A stretch of 64,000 bases of DNA from assembly GCF_002929825.1 (NCBI RefSeq), contig NZ_PJJN01000037.1, forward strand, positions 186,001-250,000. The letters are read 5' to 3'. Shown here piece after piece: positions 1 to 7,844 of the stretch. The notes beneath the pieces were generated by a model. That model was not told the DNA's origin, made no database searches, and saw only the letters and a program-made list of their open reading frames with translations. How positions within the stretch are numbered: position 1 is the first letter of the stretch; each line of letters opens with the position of its first letter. Made by a program: the position numbers and the translations under genes. The stretch is from Cryobacterium sp. Y29. GTDB taxonomy: Bacteria; Actinomycetota; Actinomycetes; Actinomycetales; Microbacteriaceae.

Positions 1-1
1 C

Positions 2-415
2 TCGGCCGCCCAGTTGAACTCGCTGCGTGCATTCGGCCTGCCGCTGGGCATGGCGTACCAGCTGCGCGACGACCTGCTCGGTGTGTTCGGCGACGCCGCC
101 GTGACCGGCAAGCCAAGCGGCGACGACCTAACAGAGGGCAAGCGCACGGTGTTGATCGCGCTGGCACGGGAACGCCTGACTACCACCGACCGAGCATCGC
201 TCGATTCACAGCTCGGTGATCCAACGCTCGATGCCGCACAGATTCGTTCCCTGCAGCAGCTCATCACAGCCAGTGGCGCCGTCGACCGAGTCGAGGCGCT
301 CATCGAATCCCAGGTTACCGAGGCCCTGGCTGCTCTGAGCAGCGCGCCCATCGGTGCCCGTGCACGGCAGAAGTTGCTGGACCTGACCGATCGGGTGACG
401 CGTCGAGCGTTTTGA
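2..415 (+). CDS. Polyprenyl diphosphate synthase family protein, C-terminal part (cut by window edge)
   Basis: This is the C-terminal 137 residues of a trans-isoprenyl diphosphate synthase. The reading frame is open from base 2, so the start lies upstream of the window. The second aspartate-rich motif is visible as LRDDLLGVFGD, followed by the K-P-S-G-D-D-L and EGKRT stretch that normally follows it in GGPP/FPP synthases. The motif closely matches that of crtE at 21465, so the genome carries at least two such enzymes. By mycobacterial gene order (idsA2 near Rv2175c and pknL) it probably supplies general isoprenoid precursors. Chain length cannot be told from this fragment. Confidence 0.9.
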   Translation, partial: SAAQLNSLRAFGLPLGMAYQLRDDLLGVFGDAAVTGKPSGDDLTEGKRTVLIALARERLTTTDRASLDSQLGDPTLDAAQIRSLQQLITASGAVDRVEALIESQVTEALAALSSAPIGARARQKLLDLTDRVTRRAF

Positions 416-451
416 TCGGCAGTACGCCGGCCCGCTGAGTCGAACCCCTGT

Positions 452-793
452 CTAAGCCAGGGCTTGGGCGACCCGACGCACTTCGGCCTTGCGGCCGGCC
501 CGGAGAGCTTCGATCGGCGGCACCCCCAGGCTGTCATCGACCTCGAGTAGCCAGGTCATGGCCTGCATGTCCGTGAATCCGTCGTCGGCCAGAACGAACA
601 GCGTGCCGCGAAGTTCGGGTACGGGAGCGCCGTCTCGCAAGAACAACGACGGAACCGACACGACGTTGTCGCGCCGGATGGCCAGGAGGTATTTGTCGTC
701 GATCAGGTGCCGCACGCGGCTCTGGCTCATTCCGAGCAGGTTGACAAGGGCAGGAATAGTAAGCCACTCGGGCTCTGAAGACACGTCATTCAC
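452..793 (-). CDS. Rv2175c-like DNA-binding protein
   Basis: A 113-residue protein resembling mycobacterial Rv2175c, a small helix-turn-helix DNA-binding protein that in M. tuberculosis is a substrate of the kinase PknL. Residues 10-45 (WLTIPALVNLLGMSQSRVRH) read as a winged-HTH; the C-terminal half ends with a conserved-looking segment rich in Leu and Ala. I chose the GTG at 793 because longer in-frame starts add a low-complexity tail running into the promoter of the divergent LysM gene. The kinase gene homologous to pknL lies 1.6 kb away at 2415, so a kinase-substrate pair is plausible. Its binding site is unknown. Confidence 0.8.
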   Translation of the reverse strand: MNDVSSEPEWLTIPALVNLLGMSQSRVRHLIDDKYLLAIRRDNVVSVPSLFLRDGAPVPELRGTLFVLADDGFTDMQAMTWLLEVDDSLGVPPIEALRAGRKAEVRRVAQALA

Positions 794-988
794 TCGTGTA
801 GCTTCCCATGATTTGGGGCCGCGGCAAAACTTCGCGGCACTATTGAGTCGTGAACCGCCCTCTCCGGTCGCTTGATCAATTGACTCCCTCTCATAATTGT
901 GAAAACCTCGCTGTGGGGAATGCTGCATTCGACCCGATGCTGTACTTGCTGTCTGGATTACGCGCGTGCGCACAATGAACGGAGCACC

Positions 989-2323
989 ATGTCGACCAAG
1001 GTGAATACGACTATGGCGGACGCCGCGGCATCCGCCGCTCGAAATGCGACCGTTGACGAAGCAGGCAGCGTCGCCCTCTCCGGTCGTAGTTTCTTCGGTA
1101 GCGACGCCGCAGCAAAGCGGCGTGCGAAGAAGCCCAGTGACCTGCGTTCCCTTTCGGCAGCGTTGACCGTGCCAATCGTGCTGGTCAGTACCCTCGCGAT
1201 CAGCCTCAACCTGGCTGCTCCAGCCCAGGCACAGGCCTTGGCCAAGAAGCCGCTCAAGTCCAAGCTCGCCGAAACCAGCCCCGTAGGAATGGTGCCCGCG
1301 GTGACCGCCACCGTGCAGGTTGCCCCTGACCGGTACTCGGTCCTGGATGGCGATACCGTGAGCGGCATCGCCGCCCGGTTCGGCCTGTCGACGGCGGTCG
1401 TGCTGGCACTGAACGGTCTCGATTCCCGGGCCCTGATCTTTCCGGGCCAGGTTTTAACCCTGGCCTCGGCGGCGGTGCCAGCCACCGTCGTGGCCGCGCC
1501 GGCAGCATCCGCCTCGTACTCGGTGCAAAGCGGCGACACCATCAGCGGCATCGCTGCCGCCCACTCACTGAAGACCGCGGACATTCTGAGTGCCAACGGA
1601 CTGAACGGGCGCAGCGTCATCTACCCCGGACAGGTCATCCTCCTCGCGGCGTCTCCAGCGCTGGAGTCGGCGGCGTATGTCGTGCCGGGCACCGAGATCG
1701 CCGCAGCGACCACCCGGACCATCGCCATGGGCGAAACCATCACTGCCGTGGCTAACGCGGCCGGGGTGAGCGTGCAGGCGGTGCTCGACGCTAATGGCTT
1801 GGGCTGGTCGAGCATCATCTACCCGGGACAGGTCTTGACTCTGCCGGTCACGCCGACACCGGCATCCGTTTCGGTAGCTGCACTGATTCCCGTGGCGACG
1901 GCGGGTCTGGTGACTCCGATGACAGAGGAAATGCGGCAGAACGCGCAGACGATCGTGGCCGTTGGGCGGGGAGCCGGTGTGAGCGATGCCGGTCTCGTCG
2001 TCGCGCTGGCTGCGGCCGCCCAGGAATCCGGGCTGCGGAATGTGGACTATGGCGATCGGGATTCCCTCGGCCTGTTCCAACAGCGTCCGAGTGCCGGCTG
2101 GGGTACGCCGGAGCAGGTGATGGATCCCGTGCGGGCCAGCCTCGCCTTTTTCGGCGGCGCAAGCAACCCCAACCCGAACGTGACCCGCGGTCTGCTCGAT
2201 ATCGCGGGTTGGGAGTCGATGACTGTGACCCAAGCTGCCCAGGCCGTGCAGGTATCGGCCTTCCCGGACTATTACGCCAAGTGGGAAACGTCAGCGCAGG
2301 CATGGCTGTCCCAAATCGGCTAG
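989..2323 (+). CDS. Secreted LysM-repeat protein with transglycosylase-like C-terminal domain
   Basis: A 444-residue cell-wall protein. The ATG at 989 is preceded by GGAG (981-984); an upstream in-frame GTG at 899 has no good ribosome site. About 70 residues in, a hydrophobic segment (LTVPIVLVSTLAISLNLAAP) followed by Ala-rich sequence looks like a signal peptide. Three LysM-type repeats follow, each with the pattern GDT-I-ianA-GL/V and IYPGQVL, which bind peptidoglycan. The C-terminal ~125 residues contain QESGLRNVDYGDRDSLGLFQ, as in the lysozyme-like transglycosylase domains common in actinobacteria, with the Glu of QESGL as probable catalytic acid. A role in wall remodelling is inferred. 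Confidence 0.82.
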   Translation: MSTKVNTTMADAAASAARNATVDEAGSVALSGRSFFGSDAAAKRRAKKPSDLRSLSAALTVPIVLVSTLAISLNLAAPAQAQALAKKPLKSKLAETSPVGMVPAVTATVQVAPDRYSVLDGDTVSGIAARFGLSTAVVLALNGLDSRALIFPGQVLTLASAAVPATVVAAPAASASYSVQSGDTISGIAAAHSLKTADILSANGLNGRSVIYPGQVILLAASPALESAAYVVPGTEIAAATTRTIAMGETITAVANAAGVSVQAVLDANGLGWSSIIYPGQVLTLPVTPTPASVSVAALIPVATAGLVTPMTEEMRQNAQTIVAVGRGAGVSDAGLVVALAAAAQESGLRNVDYGDRDSLGLFQQRPSAGWGTPEQVMDPVRASLAFFGGASNPNPNVTRGLLDIAGWESMTVTQAAQAVQVSAFPDYYAKWETSAQAWLSQIG

Positions 2324-2414
2324 CTTGGCAGTTGACCCTGTGGCCCCCGACTTGGCTGGCGCCCTTCTGCGCGCCGCGCGTCTTGGCCGCCGCCGAGTTC
2401 CGTAGAATCTAGGA

Positions 2415-4397
2415 GTGAGCGTTCCTGCGACCGACCCGATGATAGGCCGTCTTATTGACGGCCGGTATCAAGTGCGCTCGCGCATTGCGCGCGGCGGCAT
2501 GGCCACGGTCTATCTGGCCACCGATCTGCGCCTCGAACGCCGGGTCGCGATCAAGATCATGCATGGCCATCTCGCTGACGACAGCGCGTTCAAGGTCCGG
2601 TTCATTCAGGAGGCCAGGTCGGCCGCCCGCCTCGCCCACCCCAACGTCGTGAACGTTTTCGACCAGGGTCAGGACGCGGACATGGCCTATCTCGTGATGG
2701 AGTATCTTCCCGGAATCACCCTTCGGGACCTGCTGAAGGATTACGGTCACCTCACCCCCGAGCAGACGCTCGATATTCTCGAAGCCGTGCTCAGCGGGCT
2801 GGCGGCCGCCCACAAGGCGGGCATCGTGCACCGCGACGTCAAGCCCGAGAACGTGCTGCTCGCCGATGACGGCCGCATCAAGATCAGCGATTTCGGCCTG
2901 GCGCGCGCGGTCAACAACAACACTGCGGCCGGCCAGGCCCTGCTCGGAACCATCGCCTATCTTTCTCCCGAGCTCGTCACCCGCGGTATCGCGGATGCAC
3001 GCAGCGACATCTATGCCCTCGGCATCATGACCTTCGAAATGCTCACCGGTGAGCAACCCTATGTGGGCGAGGCACCGATGCAGATTGCCTACCAGCACGC
3101 CAACGACACCGTGCCGATGCCGAGCAGCAAGGTCGCCTCCGTTCCCCGCGAACTCGACGAACTCGTGCTCTGGGCTACTGCGCGCGACCCAGAAGATCGT
3201 CCCCGAGACGCCAGGGTCATGCTCGATCAACTGCATGACGTGAGCGTGCTGGTACGCGACGGTACTCAGGAATTGGCTTTGCAGTCGACCATGGTGCTGC
3301 CCGCCAGCCTGCGCACCGGCGCGAACGCGGTCGCGGATGCCGAAACGCAGGTTCTCGACGCCAAGCTCGCTTCCACAAGACCTCCCGCCGCGACCTTGCT
3401 CGGTCTTCACCCGGTCGGCACCGGTCCGGTCGATCCGCCCGACAGCGGCGACCTGCTGACCCAGAAAGCACATAAGCGCAAGCGCCGCGGGTTCTGGCTT
3501 TTCGCCCTCGTTATTCTCATCGCCGCTGCCCTCGGCGGTACCGGTTGGTATTTCGGCTCGGGGCCCGGGTCAGACGTGTCCGTCCCGAACTTCGCGTCGG
3601 ACTCCCCCGAGGCCGCGTCGACGCAGTTGACCGAACTCGGTCTCATCCCAAAGCTCGGCGGCGCATTTAGCGCCACGATCGCCGAGGGACTCGTCATCGG
3701 CACCGATCCGGATACCGGCAGCCGGGTTCCGCAAGACAGCACCGTCACGATCATCGTCTCCCAGGGCCTGCAGCCCATCACGCTGCCCACCCTGGCCGGT
3801 TTGACGCAGGAGGCGGCATCAGCTGCCATCACCGATCTGAACGCCGTGGTGGGCAGCGTCGATCCGGTCTTCAGCGGCGATGAGGCCGAGGGATCACTCA
3901 TTTCGGCGAGCAAGGAATCTGATGGCGCCGACCTATCGGCCGGCGGCGAGTACTTCGAAGGCCTGACCGTGAATCTCGTCGTGTCGCTCGGGTCCATTCC
4001 CAACGTCGACGGCAAGACCGTGGCCGAGGCCACCGACATTCTGGTCGGCAAGAACCTGCTCGTGGTCTCGGGTGAGCAGACGTACAGCGACACGATCGCG
4101 GAGGGCGACGTCATTGCCGCGCAGGTGCCCGAGGGCACCATCCGCGCGGGCGCTACCCTCACCCTGGTCATCTCCCGCGGTCCAGAGCCGGTCACAGTAC
4201 CCAATGTCGTCGGCATGTCCTGGACCGACGGCAAGAACGCCCTGACCGCGCTCGGCTTTAAACTGACCTACAACCCGGGCGCGGATGCACCGATCTACTC
4301 CTCGCTCATTCAAGTAGCGTCGACGGATCCAGCAGCTGGTACGTCATTGCCGAAGGGCAGCACGATATCGCTCAAGCCGACGAACCCGTTCGGCTGA
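2415..4397 (+). CDS. pknL: PASTA-domain serine/threonine protein kinase (PknL/Stk1 type)
   Basis: A 660-residue membrane receptor kinase. The kinase domain spans about residues 15-275: glycine loop RGGMATVYLA, catalytic Lys47, HRDVKPEN at 139-146 and DFG at 159-161, with Thr-containing activation loop at 168-186. A basic juxtamembrane stretch (KRKRRG) precedes one transmembrane helix at about 360-380. Four PASTA-like repeats fill the outside part (about 385-660), which in related kinases sense peptidoglycan fragments. The neighbours (Rv2175c-like gene, class II aroG, plsC, fadD) match the M. tuberculosis pknL region. The GTG start directly follows AGGA, and TAGAAT at 2403-2408 suggests a leaderless transcript. 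Confidence 0.92.
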   Translation: MSVPATDPMIGRLIDGRYQVRSRIARGGMATVYLATDLRLERRVAIKIMHGHLADDSAFKVRFIQEARSAARLAHPNVVNVFDQGQDADMAYLVMEYLPGITLRDLLKDYGHLTPEQTLDILEAVLSGLAAAHKAGIVHRDVKPENVLLADDGRIKISDFGLARAVNNNTAAGQALLGTIAYLSPELVTRGIADARSDIYALGIMTFEMLTGEQPYVGEAPMQIAYQHANDTVPMPSSKVASVPRELDELVLWATARDPEDRPRDARVMLDQLHDVSVLVRDGTQELALQSTMVLPASLRTGANAVADAETQVLDAKLASTRPPAATLLGLHPVGTGPVDPPDSGDLLTQKAHKRKRRGFWLFALVILIAAALGGTGWYFGSGPGSDVSVPNFASDSPEAASTQLTELGLIPKLGGAFSATIAEGLVIGTDPDTGSRVPQDSTVTIIVSQGLQPITLPTLAGLTQEAASAAITDLNAVVGSVDPVFSGDEAEGSLISASKESDGADLSAGGEYFEGLTVNLVVSLGSIPNVDGKTVAEATDILVGKNLLVVSGEQTYSDTIAEGDVIAAQVPEGTIRAGATLTLVISRGPEPVTVPNVVGMSWTDGKNALTALGFKLTYNPGADAPIYSSLIQVASTDPAAGTSLPKGSTISLKPTNPFG

Positions 4398-4413
4398 TCC
4401 CGGGCCCACCTTA

Positions 4414-4469
4414 CGTCCGTGGGCCCAGTTTATAAACTGGGCCCACGGACGGGGCCCGGGCCCCGTCCG
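4414..4469. terminator. Twin perfect palindromes between convergent genes
   Basis: Bases 4414-4451 form a perfect 38-base palindrome with TTTATAAA at its centre, and 4446-4469 a second, fully GC 24-base palindrome (CGGACGGGGCCC and its complement). They share CGGACG (4446-4451). They lie between the convergent stops of the kinase gene (4397) and the DAHP synthase gene (4478), so a bidirectional terminator is the natural reading. Neither stem is followed by a clear T-run. Confidence 0.75.
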
Positions 4470-4477
4470 AAAAGGGG

Positions 4478-5848
4478 CTAGCGGGCGGCGAGCTCCTCGG
4501 CCACCAGGAAGGCCAGCTCGAGGGACTGCATGTGGTTGAGGCGCGGGTCGCAGAGCGACTCGTACCGGGTCGCCAGAGCGGCCTCGTCGATGTGCTCGGA
4601 ACCACCGAGGCACTCGGTGACGTCGTCGCCAGTGAGCTCGACATGGATTCCACCGGGGTGAGTTCCAACGGCACGGTGTGCCTCGAAGAAGCCCTTGACC
4701 TCGTCGACGACGTCGTCGAAACGACGCGTCTTGTAACCGGTCGGCGTGGTGACACCGTTGCCATGCATCGGGTCGCTGACCCACAGCGGCGTTGCTTCGC
4801 TGGCCTTGATGGCCTCGAGCAGCGGCGGCAGGGCGTCGCGTACCTTGCCGGCGCCCATGCGGGTGATGAAAGTCAGGCGACCGGGTTCGCGGTTCGGGTC
4901 GAGCTTGTCAACGAGTCGCAACATGTCGTCCGTCGAGGTGGTCGGGCCAAGCTTGACGCCAATCGGGTTGCGTACGCGCGACAAAAAGTCCACGTGTGCG
5001 CCGTCGAGGTCGCGGGTGCGTTCGCCGATCCAGATGAAGTGGGCCGAGGTGTTGTATGGCGTTCCGGTGCGCGAGTCGATACGGGTCATCGGCCGCTCGT
5101 AGTCCATCAGCAGGCCCTCATGGCTGGTGTAGAACTCGGTGCGCCGCATGGCCTCGAAGTCAGCGCCACAGGCGATCATGAACTTGATCGCGCGGTCGAT
5201 CTCCTTGGCAACTTTTTCGTACTGCTGGTTGGCCGGGTTAGCGGCAAAACCCTGATTCCAGCTATGCACCTGGCGCAGGTCAGCAAAGCCACCCTGCGTG
5301 AACGCGCGAATGAGATTGAGGGTCGAAGCTGACGTGTGGTACGCCTTGACCAGCCGGTCTGGGTCGGCCTCGCGCGACTCGGGCGTGAACGGGTACCCGT
5401 TGACGATATCGCCGCGGTAAGCCGGAAGCGTCACGTCGCCGCGCGTCTCAAAGTCGCTCGAGCGGGGCTTAGCGAACTGTCCGGCCATGCGCCCCATCTT
5501 GATCACCGGCATCGAGGCACCATAGGTGAGCACGACGGCCATCTGCAGCACGGTTTTCACGCGATTGCGGATCTGATCGGCCGTGGCGCCGTTGAAGGTC
5601 TCGGCGCAGTCGCCGCCCTGCAGCAGAAAACCCTGCCCGCCGGCGGCCTGAGCGAGCCGGTCGCGCAGAATGTCGACCTCACCGGCGAAAACCAGCGGCG
5701 GCTGGGTCGCCAGCTCGGCGGATGCCGCCGCCACCTTGGCCGCGTCGGGCCAGGTCGGCTGCTGCTTGATCGGCAGCGTGCGCCAGTGGTCGAGTCCCGT
5801 GATGACAGAGGCTTCTGCGGCAACGATGGGCTCGGTGGGGTCTACCAC
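4478..5848 (-). CDS. aroG: Class II 3-deoxy-7-phosphoheptulonate (DAHP) synthase
   Basis: A 456-residue class II (plant/mycobacterial type) DAHP synthase, the first enzyme of the shikimate pathway, condensing phosphoenolpyruvate and erythrose 4-phosphate. Family signatures include LLQGGDCAETF, KMGRMAGQFAKPRS and THPGGIHVELTGDDVTEC. The GTG at 5848 gives the usual length of about 460 residues and has AGGA 8 bases upstream; the longer open frame to 5938 adds an unsupported N-terminus. Location beside pknL matches M. tuberculosis aroG (Rv2178c). Confidence 0.95.
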   Translation of the reverse strand: MVDPTEPIVAAEASVITGLDHWRTLPIKQQPTWPDAAKVAAASAELATQPPLVFAGEVDILRDRLAQAAGGQGFLLQGGDCAETFNGATADQIRNRVKTVLQMAVVLTYGASMPVIKMGRMAGQFAKPRSSDFETRGDVTLPAYRGDIVNGYPFTPESREADPDRLVKAYHTSASTLNLIRAFTQGGFADLRQVHSWNQGFAANPANQQYEKVAKEIDRAIKFMIACGADFEAMRRTEFYTSHEGLLMDYERPMTRIDSRTGTPYNTSAHFIWIGERTRDLDGAHVDFLSRVRNPIGVKLGPTTSTDDMLRLVDKLDPNREPGRLTFITRMGAGKVRDALPPLLEAIKASEATPLWVSDPMHGNGVTTPTGYKTRRFDDVVDEVKGFFEAHRAVGTHPGGIHVELTGDDVTECLGGSEHIDEAALATRYESLCDPRLNHMQSLELAFLVAEELAAR

Positions 5849-5948
5849 GGGATGGTTCCTGTTTTCTCTGCTGGGCCGTACAACGTGTACCGACCCGAAA
5901 TGGATGAGGTGCTGCACCGCCATAATCGCGGACAGCACTTCAGGCAGC

Positions 5949-6638
5949 TTATCGCGAAAGGCTGGCCCGCTTTTCCTTGACCGAGGAAGCGTAGACGTCG
6001 ACGTACTCCTGCGTGCTCAGTCGCTGCAACTCATACATGAGCTCATCGGTGACGCTGCGTAGGACGAACCGGTCCCCCGCCATGCCCGCGAACCGGGTGA
6101 AGTCGAGCGGTTTGCCGATCACGATCCCGATGCGACGCACCCGGGGAACGCGCGTGCCGGTCGGCATGGCCTTCTCGGTATCGATCATGGCCACCGGAAT
6201 GACCGTCACGCCCGATTCCAACACCATGCGGGCCACACCGGTACGTCCGCGATAGAGGCGGGCGTCGGGGCTGCGGGTGCCCTCGGGATAGATGCCGAGG
6301 ATGCGGCCCTCGCCGAGCACTCGCAGGCCGGTGTTCAGCGAGTCCTCCGAGGCCTTACCGCCGGAGCGATCGATGGGGAGCTGCCCCGCCGCGGTGAGAA
6401 ACTGCCGCGTGGCCCAGCCCTTGAGACCCGTGCCGGTGAAATAGTCGCTCTTGGCGAGAAATGCCACACGACGCGGTACGACAAGCGGCAGAAACACCGA
6501 GTCGATGAACGACAGGTGGTTGCTGGCTAAAATCACCGGACCGGTTCTCGGAATGTTCTCCAGGCCGATGATCCACGGGCGAAACAGCGAGAGCAACAAC
6601 GGGCCGATGACGATGTTCTTCATGACCCAATAGAACAT
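5949..6638 (-). CDS. plsC: 1-acyl-sn-glycerol-3-phosphate acyltransferase (PlsC family)
   Basis: A 229-residue membrane-associated acyltransferase that probably makes phosphatidic acid from lysophosphatidic acid. The family motif HX4D is seen as NHLSFIDS (His41, Asp46) and the phosphate-binding motif as YPEGTRS. An N-terminal hydrophobic segment (MKNIVIGPLLLSLF) can anchor it. The ATG at 6638 is preceded by AGGAG at a spacing of 5; the GTG at 6644 is too close to that site. It corresponds in position to Rv2182c, next to the DAHP synthase gene. Exact acyl acceptor is inferred from the family. Confidence 0.9.
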   Translation of the reverse strand: MFYWVMKNIVIGPLLLSLFRPWIIGLENIPRTGPVILASNHLSFIDSVFLPLVVPRRVAFLAKSDYFTGTGLKGWATRQFLTAAGQLPIDRSGGKASEDSLNTGLRVLGEGRILGIYPEGTRSPDARLYRGRTGVARMVLESGVTVIPVAMIDTEKAMPTGTRVPRVRRIGIVIGKPLDFTRFAGMAGDRFVLRSVTDELMYELQRLSTQEYVDVYASSVKEKRASLSR

Positions 6639-6724
6639 TCGCACTCCTTCATCCGACCTCGAAAGCTTAGTCCGCCTGCCACAGCAAAGCGGATGCCGCG
6701 CCCAGCCCCGCCCACGGCATCCGC

Positions 6725-7669
6725 TCAGCGCACCGCGTGTATTCGGGCGAGGTCGGCCGCGCCGACCACACCGGCGTCATTGACGAGCTGGGCAATGGCG
6801 AACTCCGCTTCCGGATGGTAGCCGCGGGCGGGGAGAAAATCGAGGTAGGCCGCGCGAATCGGCTCGAGCAACAGGTCGCCAGCCGCGGCCACTCCCCCGC
6901 CGAACACGAACACCTGCGGATCGAGCACGGCGCCCAGGCTGGCGCAGGCTTGCCCGAGGGCACCGCCCAACTGACGCAGGGCCGCGAGAGCACCGCCGTC
7001 GCCGTCTTGAATCAGCCGCCCTACCTCTTTGCCGGTGAGTTTGCCGCGTCGCTCACGGGCACCGGCCAGGCCCAAGCCGATACCGCCGGCATCGGCGAAT
7101 TCGTTGGCGATCCGCAGCAGCGCCCGACCTGAGCCGTACTGCTCCAGGCAGCCATGGGCTCCGCAGCCACAGGGAAGCCCGTCCGGAACGACCCGGAGGT
7201 GCCCCAGTTCGGCGCCCGCGCCGAAGCCTCCGCGGAACAAGGCGTTGCCCGTCACGATCGCGCCGCCCACGCCTGTACCGACAGTCAGGGTGACCATGTC
7301 GGTGTACGCGCGACCGGCACCGAAGCGAAACTCCGCCCAGCCGGCCGCGTTGGCATCGTTTTCGATGATGATGGGCAGATCGAGTCGAGCCTCGAGCTTG
7401 TCGCGGAACGGCTCATTGCGCCAGCTGATATTCGGTGCGTAGTACACGGTCGACTGGGCGGAGTCGATGAAACCGGCGGCAGCGACCCCGGCAGCGACGA
7501 CGTCTTCGCCCTCGGACAGCGCCAGCACCATCGCCACGACAGCATCTTCGATCTCATCCGGGTGACCCGGCGTCGTCGGCTGCCGGTCAGACCGGATGAT
7601 GGTCCCCGCCTCGTCGACCAGCGCTCCGGCAATCTTGGTGCCCCCGATATCGATACCTATGGCGTGCAC
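6725..7669 (-). CDS. glk: ROK-family glucokinase
   Basis: A 314-residue ROK kinase that probably phosphorylates glucose with ATP. It begins HAIGIDIGGTKIAGALVD, the ATP phosphate-binding loop. Residues after about 135 contain ENDANAAGWAEFRFGAG with the catalytic Asp, TVGTGVGGAIV, and the zinc-binding ROK signature GCGAHGCLEQ. The length equals Streptomyces glucokinase (about 317). The GTG at 7669 places the DIGGTK motif at residues 6-11 and follows an AAAGGTGG-type site. No N-terminal HTH domain is present, so it is an enzyme rather than a ROK repressor. Confidence 0.92.
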   Translation of the reverse strand: MHAIGIDIGGTKIAGALVDEAGTIIRSDRQPTTPGHPDEIEDAVVAMVLALSEGEDVVAAGVAAAGFIDSAQSTVYYAPNISWRNEPFRDKLEARLDLPIIIENDANAAGWAEFRFGAGRAYTDMVTLTVGTGVGGAIVTGNALFRGGFGAGAELGHLRVVPDGLPCGCGAHGCLEQYGSGRALLRIANEFADAGGIGLGLAGARERRGKLTGKEVGRLIQDGDGGALAALRQLGGALGQACASLGAVLDPQVFVFGGGVAAAGDLLLEPIRAAYLDFLPARGYHPEAEFAIAQLVNDAGVVGAADLARIHAVR

Positions 7670-7844
7670 GGGCCACCTTTCTTTCTCGGCCTGAGAAAAA
7701 GCTGCGTCCGTCTGCCGGACCGCCACGCAGGACACCGTCTAGAGTGTACTAAACCAGTTTGCCGCTGGACGAAACACCCGCTCACCGAAGGATTCTCTCG
7801 CGACTGCGCAGTGGGCACGTTCAGCCGGTACCAAAGGAGTTGCC

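Noticed and set aside
879..897. TTGACT and CATAAT as a promoter for the LysM gene
   Set aside because: The spacer is only about 6 bases, so they cannot form one promoter.
899..988. Upstream in-frame GTG start of the LysM protein
   Set aside because: No ribosome site and Cys-rich unlikely N-terminus; ATG 989 has GGAG.
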